The position numbers and the translations under genes are program-made. From assembly GCF_001306115.1 (NCBI RefSeq), contig NZ_LGCL01000024.1, positions 213,449-277,448 on the forward strand: a stretch of DNA of 64,000 nt, written 5' to 3'. The notes under the pieces were generated by a model, which saw nothing but the letters and a program-made list of their open reading frames with translations, was not told the origin of the DNA and searched no databases. The stretch comes from Ornatilinea apprima (GTDB lineage: Bacteria; Chloroflexota; Anaerolineae; Anaerolineales; Anaerolineaceae). The first letter of the stretch is position 1; every line of letters starts with the position of its first letter. This document shows positions 24,849 through 33,064 of this stretch, in pieces.

Positions 24849-26180
24849 TTACCGGGATTCGGAGCGCGCGGCACGCATCGCCGGGCGGCTGCGCAACCAC
24901 TGCCAGGCAGTCTGCGCCAGGCTGGCCAGCAGGTACGCCAGCGCGCCGTAATACAGGCCTATGCCGCGCCCCAGCGCCACACCCACAGCCAGCACCAGAG
25001 CCGCCGTCGCCAGGAAAATCGCGACTGATTCGGAAATGCCGCGCGTGTCGCTGCCGTGCATAATCGCTCCCTGGTACCAGCTTTGCATGGCCACCAGCGC
25101 GGGAATCGGCAGCAGAATCCACGTTCCCTGAACCGCCACGCTGGATAACGGCTGCGAAAGCGCGCTCAACTGGTTGAAATACAGGTAAGCCAGCGGGGTG
25201 ATCATCAGCAGCAGGTGCAAGCCGGAGGTGGAAAGCGCCAGGCCGGTGGTAAAGCGCCGCAGGCTGGTGTGCGCGCGCGGCTCGCCCATCAACGCCACCA
25301 CCACTTCGTTATAGGCGGTGCCAAAACTGCGCAGCACGGTGACCAATGAATAGACCACCGGCCACACCGCCAGCGATTCCAGCGCGCGCGGCATGCGGCT
25401 CAGCCCGGCCGAAGCGACAGGCTGCCACAAGAAGCTCATCAGCGAGGTCAGCGCCAGGGGCACATAAAAGGCGAAGAATTTACCCCAGGTGAGCGGCTCT
25501 ACCGCCGGCGCGGCGCGGATTTCGTCCAACACCGGGCGCACGCGCAGCACAGCGTAGGTGCCTTCCGCCGTCACACTCAACGCCTGCGCCGCTGCCCCCA
25601 CCACGGCTCCCGGCACCGTCTGCAGACTGTACCCCACCCCCAGCGCCAGCAGATAGGTAACCAGGCGAATCACAGTTCCCACCACCACCGCGTCCGAATG
25701 GCCATAGCGGATCATCGCGCCCTGCTCGAAGCGGCGCAGGGCGATGGCCGGCGTCCAGGGGGTCATAAACATCAGCCCCAGCCGCGCCGGTTCAATGATC
25801 TCTTCCGGCACGCCCAACAATTGGCGCGTTACAAAATAGTACAGGGGGGTAAAAGCCACCAAAGCATGCAGCAGGCCCAAGCTGACCGCCGCGATGTGCG
25901 TGAAGCGCCGCACCTTCAGGTAAGAGGCCCAATCCTTGCTCAGCGCGGTGGATGCTGCCAGCAGCATGATGATGGGTGATTCGATGATCAGCGAAATGGG
26001 GTGCACCACGCTGCCGTAGGCCGCCAGGTTGATTTCCGGGTCGGCCAGGCGCGCGATCACCGCGTTCATCGCCGGGAACGCCAGGGTCATCATCAGCCAG
26101 CTGGCCGCCAGCGGCCACCAGGTTTTGATAATGCGCCGCAAGGTCAGTGGGCGGGGTTGGAGAGTCATAGTCGGGTTCAT
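24849..26180 (-). CDS. ANKH/MATE-like membrane transporter
   Basis: The product of about 443 residues is a polytopic membrane protein with around twelve helices. The opening WWPLAASWLMMTLAFPAMNA, NLAAYGSVVHPISLIIESP and LLAASTALSKDW match the bacterial branch related to ANKH (progressive ankylosis) within the MATE/MOP transporter superfamily. ANKH exports citrate/ATP-derived pyrophosphate in animals; the bacterial substrate is unknown. The ATG at 26180 is chosen because it lies just before the conserved part; an ATG at 26168 is also possible, and neither has a clear ribosome binding site. It converges with the racemase gene and diverges from the DUF3267 gene. Confidence 0.75.
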   Translation of the reverse strand: MNPTMTLQPRPLTLRRIIKTWWPLAASWLMMTLAFPAMNAVIARLADPEINLAAYGSVVHPISLIIESPIIMLLAASTALSKDWASYLKVRRFTHIAAVSLGLLHALVAFTPLYYFVTRQLLGVPEEIIEPARLGLMFMTPWTPAIALRRFEQGAMIRYGHSDAVVVGTVIRLVTYLLALGVGYSLQTVPGAVVGAAAQALSVTAEGTYAVLRVRPVLDEIRAAPAVEPLTWGKFFAFYVPLALTSLMSFLWQPVASAGLSRMPRALESLAVWPVVYSLVTVLRSFGTAYNEVVVALMGEPRAHTSLRRFTTGLALSTSGLHLLLMITPLAYLYFNQLSALSQPLSSVAVQGTWILLPIPALVAMQSWYQGAIMHGSDTRGISESVAIFLATAALVLAVGVALGRGIGLYYGALAYLLASLAQTAWQWLRSRPAMRAARSESR

Positions 26181-26291
26181 AAGCGCAGTGGAAGAAGTAT
26201 ACCCTAAAGCGCCCGCCCTGCGCCGCTCCGTAGAGTCTTTGGTGTACAATCAAAATGCAGTCTGCGAAAAAAAATTGAGGATCACCCGCCG

Positions 26292-26852
26292 ATGAACTCT
26301 GCGCCCCCCGCCCGTACCGAATACGCTGTGTCCATGCTGGCTGCCAATCTCTACGGCCTGGCGATTGGCCTGCCGCTGCTGGCCGCCTGCGGCTGGGCTT
26401 ACACCGCGCGCTGGGGGTTTTCTCCGCTGGCGCGCGCGTTGGAGTGGAGCTTTCCCCGCCCGCTGATACTACTGGGGCTATTTTTAGGCGGAATCCTTGC
26501 GCATGAGTGGCTGCACGGCCTGAGCTGGGTGCTGTTTGGCCGCCTGCGCCTCTCGGACCTGCATTTTGGGGTGGAATGGAAAACCCTCACGCCCTACGCC
26601 CACGTAAAAACCCCTTTGGACGTTAACATCTACCGGCTGGGCACGATGATGCCAGGCCTGGTGGTTGGGCTGCTGCCCTATCTTTACGGGTTGTGGAGCG
26701 GGGAAGCGGGCTGGATGCTGTGGGGCGCGGTGTTCACCTTTGCCGCCAGCGGCGACTTTTTGGTGCTGTGGCTGCTGCGGCAGGTGCCGCCAGCCAGCCA
26801 GGTGGAAGATCACCCCACCAAGGCCGGCTGCTGGGTGATTCCCAGCGGCTAG
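26292..26852 (+). CDS. DUF3267 membrane protein with HExxH motif
   Basis: The 186-residue product has about four hydrophobic segments and the motif HEWLHG in the second, which matches the zinc-metalloprotease HExxH of DUF3267 proteins. A second conserved region is the block MMPGLVVGLLPYLYG. DUF3267 is seen as a site-2-protease-like fold, but its substrates are not known. GAGG precedes the ATG. The stop overlaps by four bases with the end of recO on the other strand, so no terminator lies between the two genes. Confidence 0.8.
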   Translation: MNSAPPARTEYAVSMLAANLYGLAIGLPLLAACGWAYTARWGFSPLARALEWSFPRPLILLGLFLGGILAHEWLHGLSWVLFGRLRLSDLHFGVEWKTLTPYAHVKTPLDVNIYRLGTMMPGLVVGLLPYLYGLWSGEAGWMLWGAVFTFAASGDFLVLWLLRQVPPASQVEDHPTKAGCWVIPSG

Positions 26853-27634
26853 CCTTCTGCGCTGCCGTTTCTGCCGTTCTGGCGAATACGGCGCAGAAAA
26901 TCCGGGCTGTTCAGCTTTCGTTCCAGGTGATAGGTAAAGTAATATTGCAGTAGTTGTTCCATCTCGCTGCGAATGGGCGCGGGAATATTGGCGCGTTTGC
27001 TCTCGGTGTAATTGCTGCGCTGGATATGGCGAAGAAAGCGCAGCGCCTCCACCGAAGCCGGGCGGGCGGTAGGGTCTTGCGGACCGCAGCGCGGGCACAG
27101 CACTCCGCCCTGCAGCGCCGAGAAGAACTGGTCTTCCGCTTTGATTTCGGCCCCACAGCGCGCGCAATGAAACAACTGCGGCCGGAAGCCAAACAGGTCC
27201 AGCACGCGCAGGTCAAAATAGCGCAGTGCCAGAAACGCGTCTTCTTCTTCGCAGATGCGCCGCAAAGTGGCGGTGAGCAGCTGGTACAGGCCGGGGTCTT
27301 CACCCTCTTCATAACCAAAGCGGTCCACCAATTCCAGCACGGTGGCCGCCTGCCCCAGCTTGAGCAGATTGTCGCGCAGCGGCAGGTAGGCCTCCACGGT
27401 TTCGGCCTGGGTTACAATCCACATATCCCGCCCGCGCGCCAGCATCAGCGCCACGCGGGTAAACGGCTCCAGGTGGCCTGCCTTGCGCGAGCGCAGCTTA
27501 CGCACCCCTTTGGCCAGCGCGCGCAGCTTGCCGCGCTCGCGGGTGTAGACCAGCAGCAAGCGGTCAGCCTCACCCCAATCGGAATGGCGCAGCACCACCC
27601 CCTCCACGCGCAGCGAGCGAACTTCATTGGGCAT
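26849..27634 (-). CDS. recO: DNA repair protein RecO
   Basis: The 261-residue product has the N-terminal OB fold (VEGVVLRHSDWGEADRLLLVYTRERGKLRALAKG), the helical domain, and a four-Cys zinc site with CARCGAEI and CPRCG. RecO loads RecA on SSB-coated DNA with RecR. The gene is the last of a packed minus-strand run glmU-corC-cdd-recO, five bases after cdd. In many bacteria recO follows cdd and era; era is missing here. Confidence 0.93.
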   Translation of the reverse strand: MPNEVRSLRVEGVVLRHSDWGEADRLLLVYTRERGKLRALAKGVRKLRSRKAGHLEPFTRVALMLARGRDMWIVTQAETVEAYLPLRDNLLKLGQAATVLELVDRFGYEEGEDPGLYQLLTATLRRICEEEDAFLALRYFDLRVLDLFGFRPQLFHCARCGAEIKAEDQFFSALQGGVLCPRCGPQDPTARPASVEALRFLRHIQRSNYTESKRANIPAPIRSEMEQLLQYYFTYHLERKLNSPDFLRRIRQNGRNGSAEG

Positions 27635-27639
27635 GCGGG

Positions 27640-28050
27640 TTAATCGCGGGGTAAATCTTTGGGAGTAAACGCCCCCGGCAGCAGGCCGCCCACGGTGGTT
27701 TCCATGCGCACCTGCCCGTCCTTATCGGCGATATAGACCAGCGTATCCAGGCCAAACTCGGCCAGCACCTGGCGGCAGCTTCCGCACGGCGAACCGCCGT
27801 TATCGGTAACCACGGCAATCGCCTCAAACTGGCGCTCACCTTCCGACACAGCCTTAAACACAGCCACCCGCTCGGCGCAGATGGTGGTGGGGTAGGCCGC
27901 GTTTTCAATATTCACGCCGTCATACACCTTGCCCGAAGCCGTCAGCAGGGCCGCCCCTACCGGATAATGCGAGTAGGGCACGTACGCCCATTTGCGCGCT
28001 TCGATCGCCATTTGAATCAGGCGGTCACGCATTTCAGCGGTCAGCGTCAT
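27640..28050 (-). CDS. cdd: Cytidine deaminase
   Basis: The 136-residue product is the small tetrameric cytidine deaminase. Catalytic marks are TICAERVA (zinc ligand Cys58, proton shuttle Glu60) and PCGSCRQ (zinc ligands Cys89 and Cys92). It converts cytidine and deoxycytidine to uridine forms in pyrimidine salvage. The ATG at 28050 has GGAGGAG upstream and gives the usual family length; the frame is open further but no site supports a longer form. It overlaps the 3' end of the CorC gene by 17 bases. Confidence 0.96.
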   Translation of the reverse strand: MTLTAEMRDRLIQMAIEARKWAYVPYSHYPVGAALLTASGKVYDGVNIENAAYPTTICAERVAVFKAVSEGERQFEAIAVVTDNGGSPCGSCRQVLAEFGLDTLVYIADKDGQVRMETTVGGLLPGAFTPKDLPRD

Positions 28051-29305
28051 GGTTTTTCTCCTCCAATAGCGACTCGGCAGGCCGGCGCGCGGCACGCACC
28101 AGGCGAATGCGCCGCCCGCTCACCTGTTCCACGGTTAAATTCCAACCTTCAATTGTTACTTCTTCACCACCCAGGGGCACGCCGCCAATCTCACCGTATA
28201 AAAATCCGCCCAGCGTATCGGCAATCTCTTTCGTCAGGTGCGTGCCCAGCAGTTCGTTAATATCGTCCAGGTCAATGCGCCCCTGGAATAAATACTCGTC
28301 CGCGCTGATCTTCTGGAAGGGCAGTTCTTCTTTTTCGTCATACTCATCGCGAATCTCGCCGACGATCTCTTCCACAATGTCTTCCAGGGTGACCAGCCCG
28401 GCCATGCCGCCATACTCATCCACCACCACCGCCATGTGCACCCCGCGCGCCTGCATCTCGCGCAGCAGCTCATCCACTTTTTTGGCTTCAGGGACAAAAT
28501 AGGCCGGGCGCAGCAGCTCGCGGATGGGGCGAGGATGGCCGTTATCAATTTCAAGCATATCTTTGGCATACAGCAGGCCAATGATTTCGTCGATGGTCTC
28601 TTCATACACCGGAAAGCGCGAATGGCCCGACTGGCGCACGGCCTCTACCGCCTGCTCGCGCGTGGATTTCACGTCCAGGGCGAAGACGTCGATGCGCGGC
28701 ACCATAATCTCGCGGCACAGCGTGTCGCTGAAGTGGAAGATGGAATAGATCATCTTGCGCTCGCCCATCTCCAGCCCGCCTTCCGGCTGTTCTTCTTCCA
28801 CCCAGTTCTTCAGCTCATCTTCCGTTACCGACCCCGGCGAGCGCACCAGCAATTCGGGTGAGCCCAGCAAGCGCAGCAGCAGCCATGAAACCGGGCGGAA
28901 CACCCACACCAACACCGCCGAGACGGGGGCCAGGCGCATTGCCCAACCTTCCGGATCGCGCAGAATAGCGCCCTCCAGAGCAAACTCCAGCGCTACTGCC
29001 AGCAGCGCGGCCCCCAAAGCCACCAGCAGCAGCACGCCCAGGCCTGCCGCGGGCAGCAGTTGGCTGGCCAGCAGCCAGGCAAACCCGGCCAGAATGAAAT
29101 GCGCCAGCGCCAGGCTGAAGCGCAAGCTGGCCATCAGGTGCGTCTTTTCCAACAGAGCCAGCGCGCGGTCCACAGCCGGTTGGTTTTCTTCGCGGCGGCT
29201 GATCAGATGCGGCAGGCGCGCGTGCACCAGGCTGGCGCGCGCCATCGATACCAGCAGGTCAACCGCCAGCGCGAAACCAAGACCCATCCACAAAAGATTA
29301 TCCAT
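28034..29305 (-). CDS. HlyC/CorC (CNNM) family transporter
   Basis: The 423-residue protein has an N-terminal DUF21 membrane domain with about three to four helices (to about residue 150), a pair of CBS domains with VPRIDVFALDVKSTREQAV, GHSRFPVYEET and HMAVVVDEYGGMAGLVTLEDIVEEIVG, and the C-terminal CorC_HlyC domain. Family members are linked to Mg2+/Co2+ efflux and to resistance to membrane stress. It overlaps glmU by eight bases and cdd by 17 bases, so the run is strongly coupled. Confidence 0.94.
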   Translation of the reverse strand: MDNLLWMGLGFALAVDLLVSMARASLVHARLPHLISRREENQPAVDRALALLEKTHLMASLRFSLALAHFILAGFAWLLASQLLPAAGLGVLLLVALGAALLAVALEFALEGAILRDPEGWAMRLAPVSAVLVWVFRPVSWLLLRLLGSPELLVRSPGSVTEDELKNWVEEEQPEGGLEMGERKMIYSIFHFSDTLCREIMVPRIDVFALDVKSTREQAVEAVRQSGHSRFPVYEETIDEIIGLLYAKDMLEIDNGHPRPIRELLRPAYFVPEAKKVDELLREMQARGVHMAVVVDEYGGMAGLVTLEDIVEEIVGEIRDEYDEKEELPFQKISADEYLFQGRIDLDDINELLGTHLTKEIADTLGGFLYGEIGGVPLGGEEVTIEGWNLTVEQVSGRRIRLVRAARRPAESLLEEKNHDADR

Positions 29306-30656
29306 CGTGCCTTTCAGTTTTCTTCGTCAACGGGCGGGCCGGCACACCCACAACAACCGTGTCGGGGGGCACGTCATGCGTTACCACCGATCCCGCACCT
29401 GTTTTACTATTATCGCCGATTTTCAGCGGCGCGACCAGCATGGTGTCGCTGCCAATAAACACATTGGCGCCAATCTCGGTGGGGTGTTTCTTCACTCCGT
29501 CGTAATTACAGGTGATGGTGCCCGCGCCAATGTTCACGTCCGGGCCGATCTGCGCGTTGCCAATGTATGAGAAATGGCCCATCTTGGTGCCGGGCCCCAG
29601 ATACGAGTCTTTCACCTCGCCAAAATTACCCATGTGAACGTGCTGGGCCAGGTGCGCGCCCTTGCGCAGCCGCGCAAAGGGGCCCATATCCACGTCGTCT
29701 TCCAGCACGGCCTTTTCCATCACCGCCGCCAGCACCTTGCAGCGATTGCCCACCTGGCAGTCGTCCATCATCGTGTTCGGGCCAATCTGACAGTCTTCGC
29801 CGATGTGCGTGCTGCCGCGCAGGTAGGTGTTTGGCCACACCACTGTGTCCATGCCGATCTGCACACTGTCTTCAATAAAGGTGGTGGCCGGGTCAATCAG
29901 CGTTACGCCATTGAGCATGTGGCGCTGATTGATGCGCTGGCGCATCACGGCTTCGGCCTCGGCCAGATGCACGCGGGTGTTAATCCCCATCGCTTCGGCG
30001 GGGTCTTGCAGCACAATCGCGTTGACCTTCAGACCGTCTTGCGCGGCCAGCGCCACCACATCGGTCAGGTAATATTCACCCTTGGGAGACTTCTTCACGC
30101 GCTCCAGCGCGCCCCACAACCAGGCTTCGTTGAAGCAGTAGGCGGCCACATTCAGCTCACGGATGGCAAGCTGTTCGGGCGTGCAGTCGCGCTCTTCCAC
30201 AATCGCCACCACCAATCCATCGGGGCCGCGCACAACGCGTCCAAAGCCGCGCGGATGGTCAGAGATGACCGTCAGCAGGCTGAGCGCGCCCGTGCTGCCG
30301 CGCTGCGCCTCCACCAGCGCGGAGAGCGTCTCGCCGGTCAGCAGGGGCATATCCGCGCTGATCACCAGCACCAGGCCTGCGCTGCCGCTCACTTGCGAGC
30401 GCGCCGATTGCAGCGCGTGGGCGGTGCCCAACTGCTGCTCTTGCAGCGCGAAAACCGCCCGCTCGCCCACCACCTCGCGCACCTGCTCGGCGCCGTGGCC
30501 AACCACCACTACAATTGTTTCCGCGCCCGCGCCGGCGGCAGCCCGCAAGCTGTACTCGATCTGCGGGCGCCCGCAAATGGGGTGGAGCACTTTGGGTAAT
30601 TTGGAGCGCATGCGGGTCCCCTGACCAGCCGCGAGAATCACAGCACTAACATTCAT
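29298..30656 (-). CDS. glmU: Bifunctional GlmU (UDP-GlcNAc pyrophosphorylase / GlcN-1-P acetyltransferase)
   Basis: The 452-residue product has the N-terminal uridyltransferase domain starting with AVILAAGQGTRMRSKLPKVLHP-type residues, then a left-handed beta helix with hexapeptide repeats and the C-terminal acetyltransferase marks NFGEVKDS, GHFSYIGNA, GAGTITCNYDG and FIGSDTMLVAP. It makes UDP-GlcNAc for peptidoglycan and glycans. The ATG at 30656 with GGGAGG upstream is preferred over longer in-frame starts, which would read into the terminator hairpin. Confidence 0.96.
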   Translation of the reverse strand: MNVSAVILAAGQGTRMRSKLPKVLHPICGRPQIEYSLRAAAGAGAETIVVVVGHGAEQVREVVGERAVFALQEQQLGTAHALQSARSQVSGSAGLVLVISADMPLLTGETLSALVEAQRGSTGALSLLTVISDHPRGFGRVVRGPDGLVVAIVEERDCTPEQLAIRELNVAAYCFNEAWLWGALERVKKSPKGEYYLTDVVALAAQDGLKVNAIVLQDPAEAMGINTRVHLAEAEAVMRQRINQRHMLNGVTLIDPATTFIEDSVQIGMDTVVWPNTYLRGSTHIGEDCQIGPNTMMDDCQVGNRCKVLAAVMEKAVLEDDVDMGPFARLRKGAHLAQHVHMGNFGEVKDSYLGPGTKMGHFSYIGNAQIGPDVNIGAGTITCNYDGVKKHPTEIGANVFIGSDTMLVAPLKIGDNSKTGAGSVVTHDVPPDTVVVGVPARPLTKKTERHDG

Positions 30657-30695
30657 TTTGGTTTTCCTCCCAGGCAAGACAGCAGTGTATGAGAC

Positions 30696-30742
30696 AAAAA
30701 CAGGCTTTGCGCTGCCGACAAAGCGACGCAAAGCCTGTTTTT
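30696..30742 (-). terminator. Terminator downstream of tRNA-Gln
   Basis: AAAAACAGGCTTTGCG at 30696-30711 and CGCAAAGCCTGTTTTT at 30727-30742 form a perfect 16-bp stem. Read on the minus strand it ends in a T-run 25 bases after the tRNA 3' end. glmU starts beyond it, so glmU needs its own promoter or read-through. Confidence 0.9.
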
Positions 30743-30766
30743 CTTTTGAGCAGCGAAAGTCTCAGG

Positions 30767-30837
30767 CAGGGGCGCTCGGATTCGAACCAAGATCAACAGA
30801 TTCAAAGTCTGGTGTGCTGCCATTGCACCACGCCCCT
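30767..30837 (-). tRNA. tRNA-Gln (anticodon TTG)
   Basis: The cloverleaf is complete: 7-bp acceptor stem AGGGGCG/CGCCCCT with G as discriminator, D arm GTGC..GCAC, anticodon arm CAGA-CTTTGAA-TCTG with TTG at positions 34-36, and T arm CTTGG-TTCGAAT-CCGAG. The CCA end is not encoded. It has its own promoter and terminator. Confidence 0.95.
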
Positions 30838-30861
30838 GTGTTTACAGGTCATCAGGATTGA

Positions 30862-30891
30862 ATTTTAACACAATTCTTGCTAAACTGGCAA
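30862..30891 (-). promoter_or_regulatory. Promoter of tRNA-Gln
   Basis: On the minus strand TTGCCA (30886-30891) and TAAAAT (30862-30867) are 18 bases apart, placing the start about 18 bases before the tRNA. Confidence 0.65.
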
Positions 30892-30899
30892 TAGTGCGG

Positions 30900-30928
30900 T
30901 TGCCTTGTAAGACATTTTGTGCTATAAA
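30900..30928 (+). promoter_or_regulatory. Promoter candidate for the orphan peptide-binding protein
   Basis: TTGCCT at 30900-30905 and TATAAA at 30923-30928 are 17 bases apart. It would give a leader of about 340 bases before the ATG at 31279. It lies back-to-back with the tRNA promoter. Confidence 0.55.
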
Positions 30929-31278
30929 ATTCTTTATTTATGAAATTTAACTCGCTATTCATCAGTAACCCTGCCAGGACGGTTGTCTCCCAATACAGGC
31001 GGCTTTTGAATAGATTGCCTTGATCAGATCAGGGTCGGGCGGTGAGACAGCCCAAAGGGTTCCCCGTCTGCTCCCACATTTTCCTGACAGCCTAAAACCA
31101 TTTATTGGATGCTTTTATCGGGCATGCCCAGCCCGTTAAATTTTTGCTAGCGGTTTTTATTTGCCCATATCCCACAGGAGAACAGGATATAGAAAGGAGT
31201 CACCCTCACAAGCCTGACCGCATACCCTTTCCATGTTGTTTTACTTTCCGAACAATCACCTTTGAGGAGGAACAGAAG
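30929..31278 (+). other. Long non-coding leader before the orphan solute-binding protein gene
   Basis: No gene is seen in about 350 bases. Several short inverted segments are visible (for example GATCAGATC near 31022), but no riboswitch class that I recognise. The last 18 bases hold a strong ribosome binding site GAGGAGG. Confidence 0.45.
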
Positions 31279-33006
31279 ATGTCTCGTGTTAAAACCTGGC
31301 TGATTATCAGCGTTGTGCTCATTGCCTCCATGCTGCTGGCTGCCTGCCAGCCCGCCCCTGCCGCAGAAGTCCCGGCAGCCGGGACCGAACCGGTTGTGCT
31401 GAACATTTGCCGCAGCACCGCCGGCGATATTCCCACCATCGACCCCGCTCTGGCGTGGGACGTGATTTCCATCCAGATCATTGACGAAACCACGGTTGGC
31501 CTCACCCGCCAGAACGAAGTAACCACCGAGAATGAACTGGCCATGGCCACCAGCTACACCGTCTCGGATGACGGACTCACCTACACCTTCAAGATCCGTG
31601 ATGACGTCCAGTGGGTCAAATGGGACGGCGTGGCCAAAGAAGTTGTGCCAGTGCTGGACTGCGAAGGCAACCCGCGCAAAGTGACCGCCAAAGATTTTGA
31701 GTACGGTATGCTGCGCACTGCCAACCCCGATACCGGTGCTGATTATGCTTATGTGCTCGGCCTGACGGTAGCTGGCGCTGAAGCCTACTCTGCCGGCGAG
31801 GCTGAAGATGCTTCTGGTGTGGGTATCAAAGCCATCGATGACACCACCCTGGAAATCAAATTCCTTGAACCGAACGTGTACAACCTCAGCATCATCGGTC
31901 TGTGGTTCACCCACGCCCAGCCTTCCTGGCTGATCGACGGCGACGACTGCACCGAAGGCGTGGGAAACCGCTGGGTAGAGACCGGCTTCTTCCAGGGCTA
32001 CGGTCCCTTTGTGCTCAAGGAATGGATCCACGACTCACGCCTGACGCTGGTGAAGAACCCCTACTGGCCAGGCGACGCGGTTGTGCCCAGCCCCACCGTT
32101 GACCAAATTGTATGGACCACGCTCAGCGGCAGCTCGTGCCTGGCCGAGTTTGAAGCCGGCACCGCCGACATCTCCGAAATCCCCTCCGGCGATTTCGACC
32201 GCATCGTCTCGGACACCAAATACAAAGACATGCTCTTCCCCGTCACTGAGCTAGGCACCGAGTTCTACAGCTTCAACACCCAGAAAGCCCCCACCGATGA
32301 CGTGCGCGTGCGCCAGGCCCTTTCGATGGCCATTGACCGCGAAGCCCTGGTGAAAGTGATCAAAGAAGGCATTGTGGCGCCCTTCTTCACCCACCCCGGC
32401 GCCACCGGTGCGCCCAGCCCCGAGAAATTCCCGGAATTGGGTGTGAAGTTTGACCCCGAAGCCGCCAACGCCCTGCTGGACGACTACCTGACCGAAAAAG
32501 GCCTCACCCGCGAAGACCTCGACATGGTGCTGATGTTCAACACCTCCGAAGGCCACAAGATGCGCGCGGAAGCCATCCAGCAAATGTGGAAAGAAAATCT
32601 GGGCCTCGATGTGCAGCTCACCAACCAGGAATGGAAAGTGTACAAAGTAACCCGCACCGAAGGCGGGGAGAATATCTACCGCTCAAGCTGGATTCAGGAC
32701 TACCCGGACGCCAACAACTTCCTCATGGAAGTCTTCGGCATCCCCGGCGCCGGTTTCGCGGATGTGGTCGACTGGTCTGGCCCGTCGCATGAAAAGTTTG
32801 TGGAAATTCTTACCGCCGCTGCCAAAGAGACCGACCCAGCCAAACGCCAGCAATTATACGCTGACGCTGAGCAGATCCTGGTCAGTGACGAAGCCGTGGT
32901 TGCCCCGCTGTACTGGTACAGCAGCCTGGAACTGCGCCAATCACGCTTCCAGATGGAACCCTCGGTAACCGGTTACGAACGCTACGAGAAGTGGACGCTG
33001 AAGTAA
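31279..33006 (+). CDS. Peptide ABC transporter substrate-binding lipoprotein (SBP_bac_5), orphan
   Basis: The 575-residue product has a lipoprotein signal with LLAAC (Cys23) and the family 5 fold. Typical blocks are TIDPALAWDVISIQI, VSDDGLTYTFKIRDDVQW, VRQALSMAIDREALV and YRSSWIQDYPDANNFLMEVF. Such proteins bring peptides, or sometimes sugars or nickel, to DppBC-type permeases. It is a clear paralogue of the product of the gene at 38688-40496 but has no permease genes of its own; it may share that transporter. GAGGAGG precedes the ATG at 31279, and a strong terminator follows. Confidence 0.93.
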   Translation: MSRVKTWLIISVVLIASMLLAACQPAPAAEVPAAGTEPVVLNICRSTAGDIPTIDPALAWDVISIQIIDETTVGLTRQNEVTTENELAMATSYTVSDDGLTYTFKIRDDVQWVKWDGVAKEVVPVLDCEGNPRKVTAKDFEYGMLRTANPDTGADYAYVLGLTVAGAEAYSAGEAEDASGVGIKAIDDTTLEIKFLEPNVYNLSIIGLWFTHAQPSWLIDGDDCTEGVGNRWVETGFFQGYGPFVLKEWIHDSRLTLVKNPYWPGDAVVPSPTVDQIVWTTLSGSSCLAEFEAGTADISEIPSGDFDRIVSDTKYKDMLFPVTELGTEFYSFNTQKAPTDDVRVRQALSMAIDREALVKVIKEGIVAPFFTHPGATGAPSPEKFPELGVKFDPEAANALLDDYLTEKGLTREDLDMVLMFNTSEGHKMRAEAIQQMWKENLGLDVQLTNQEWKVYKVTRTEGGENIYRSSWIQDYPDANNFLMEVFGIPGAGFADVVDWSGPSHEKFVEILTAAAKETDPAKRQQLYADAEQILVSDEAVVAPLYWYSSLELRQSRFQMEPSVTGYERYEKWTLK

Positions 33007-33030
33007 GCGGCTGAAGCTTCGCTCAAATCA

Positions 33031-33064
33031 ACAGCGCGTGGGGTTTCCACGCGCTGTTTTTTTT
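33031..33064 (+). terminator. Terminator of the orphan solute-binding protein gene
   Basis: ACAGCGCGTGG at 33031-33041 pairs with CCACGCGCTGT at 33047-33057 around a 5-base loop and is followed by eight T residues. Confidence 0.95.
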
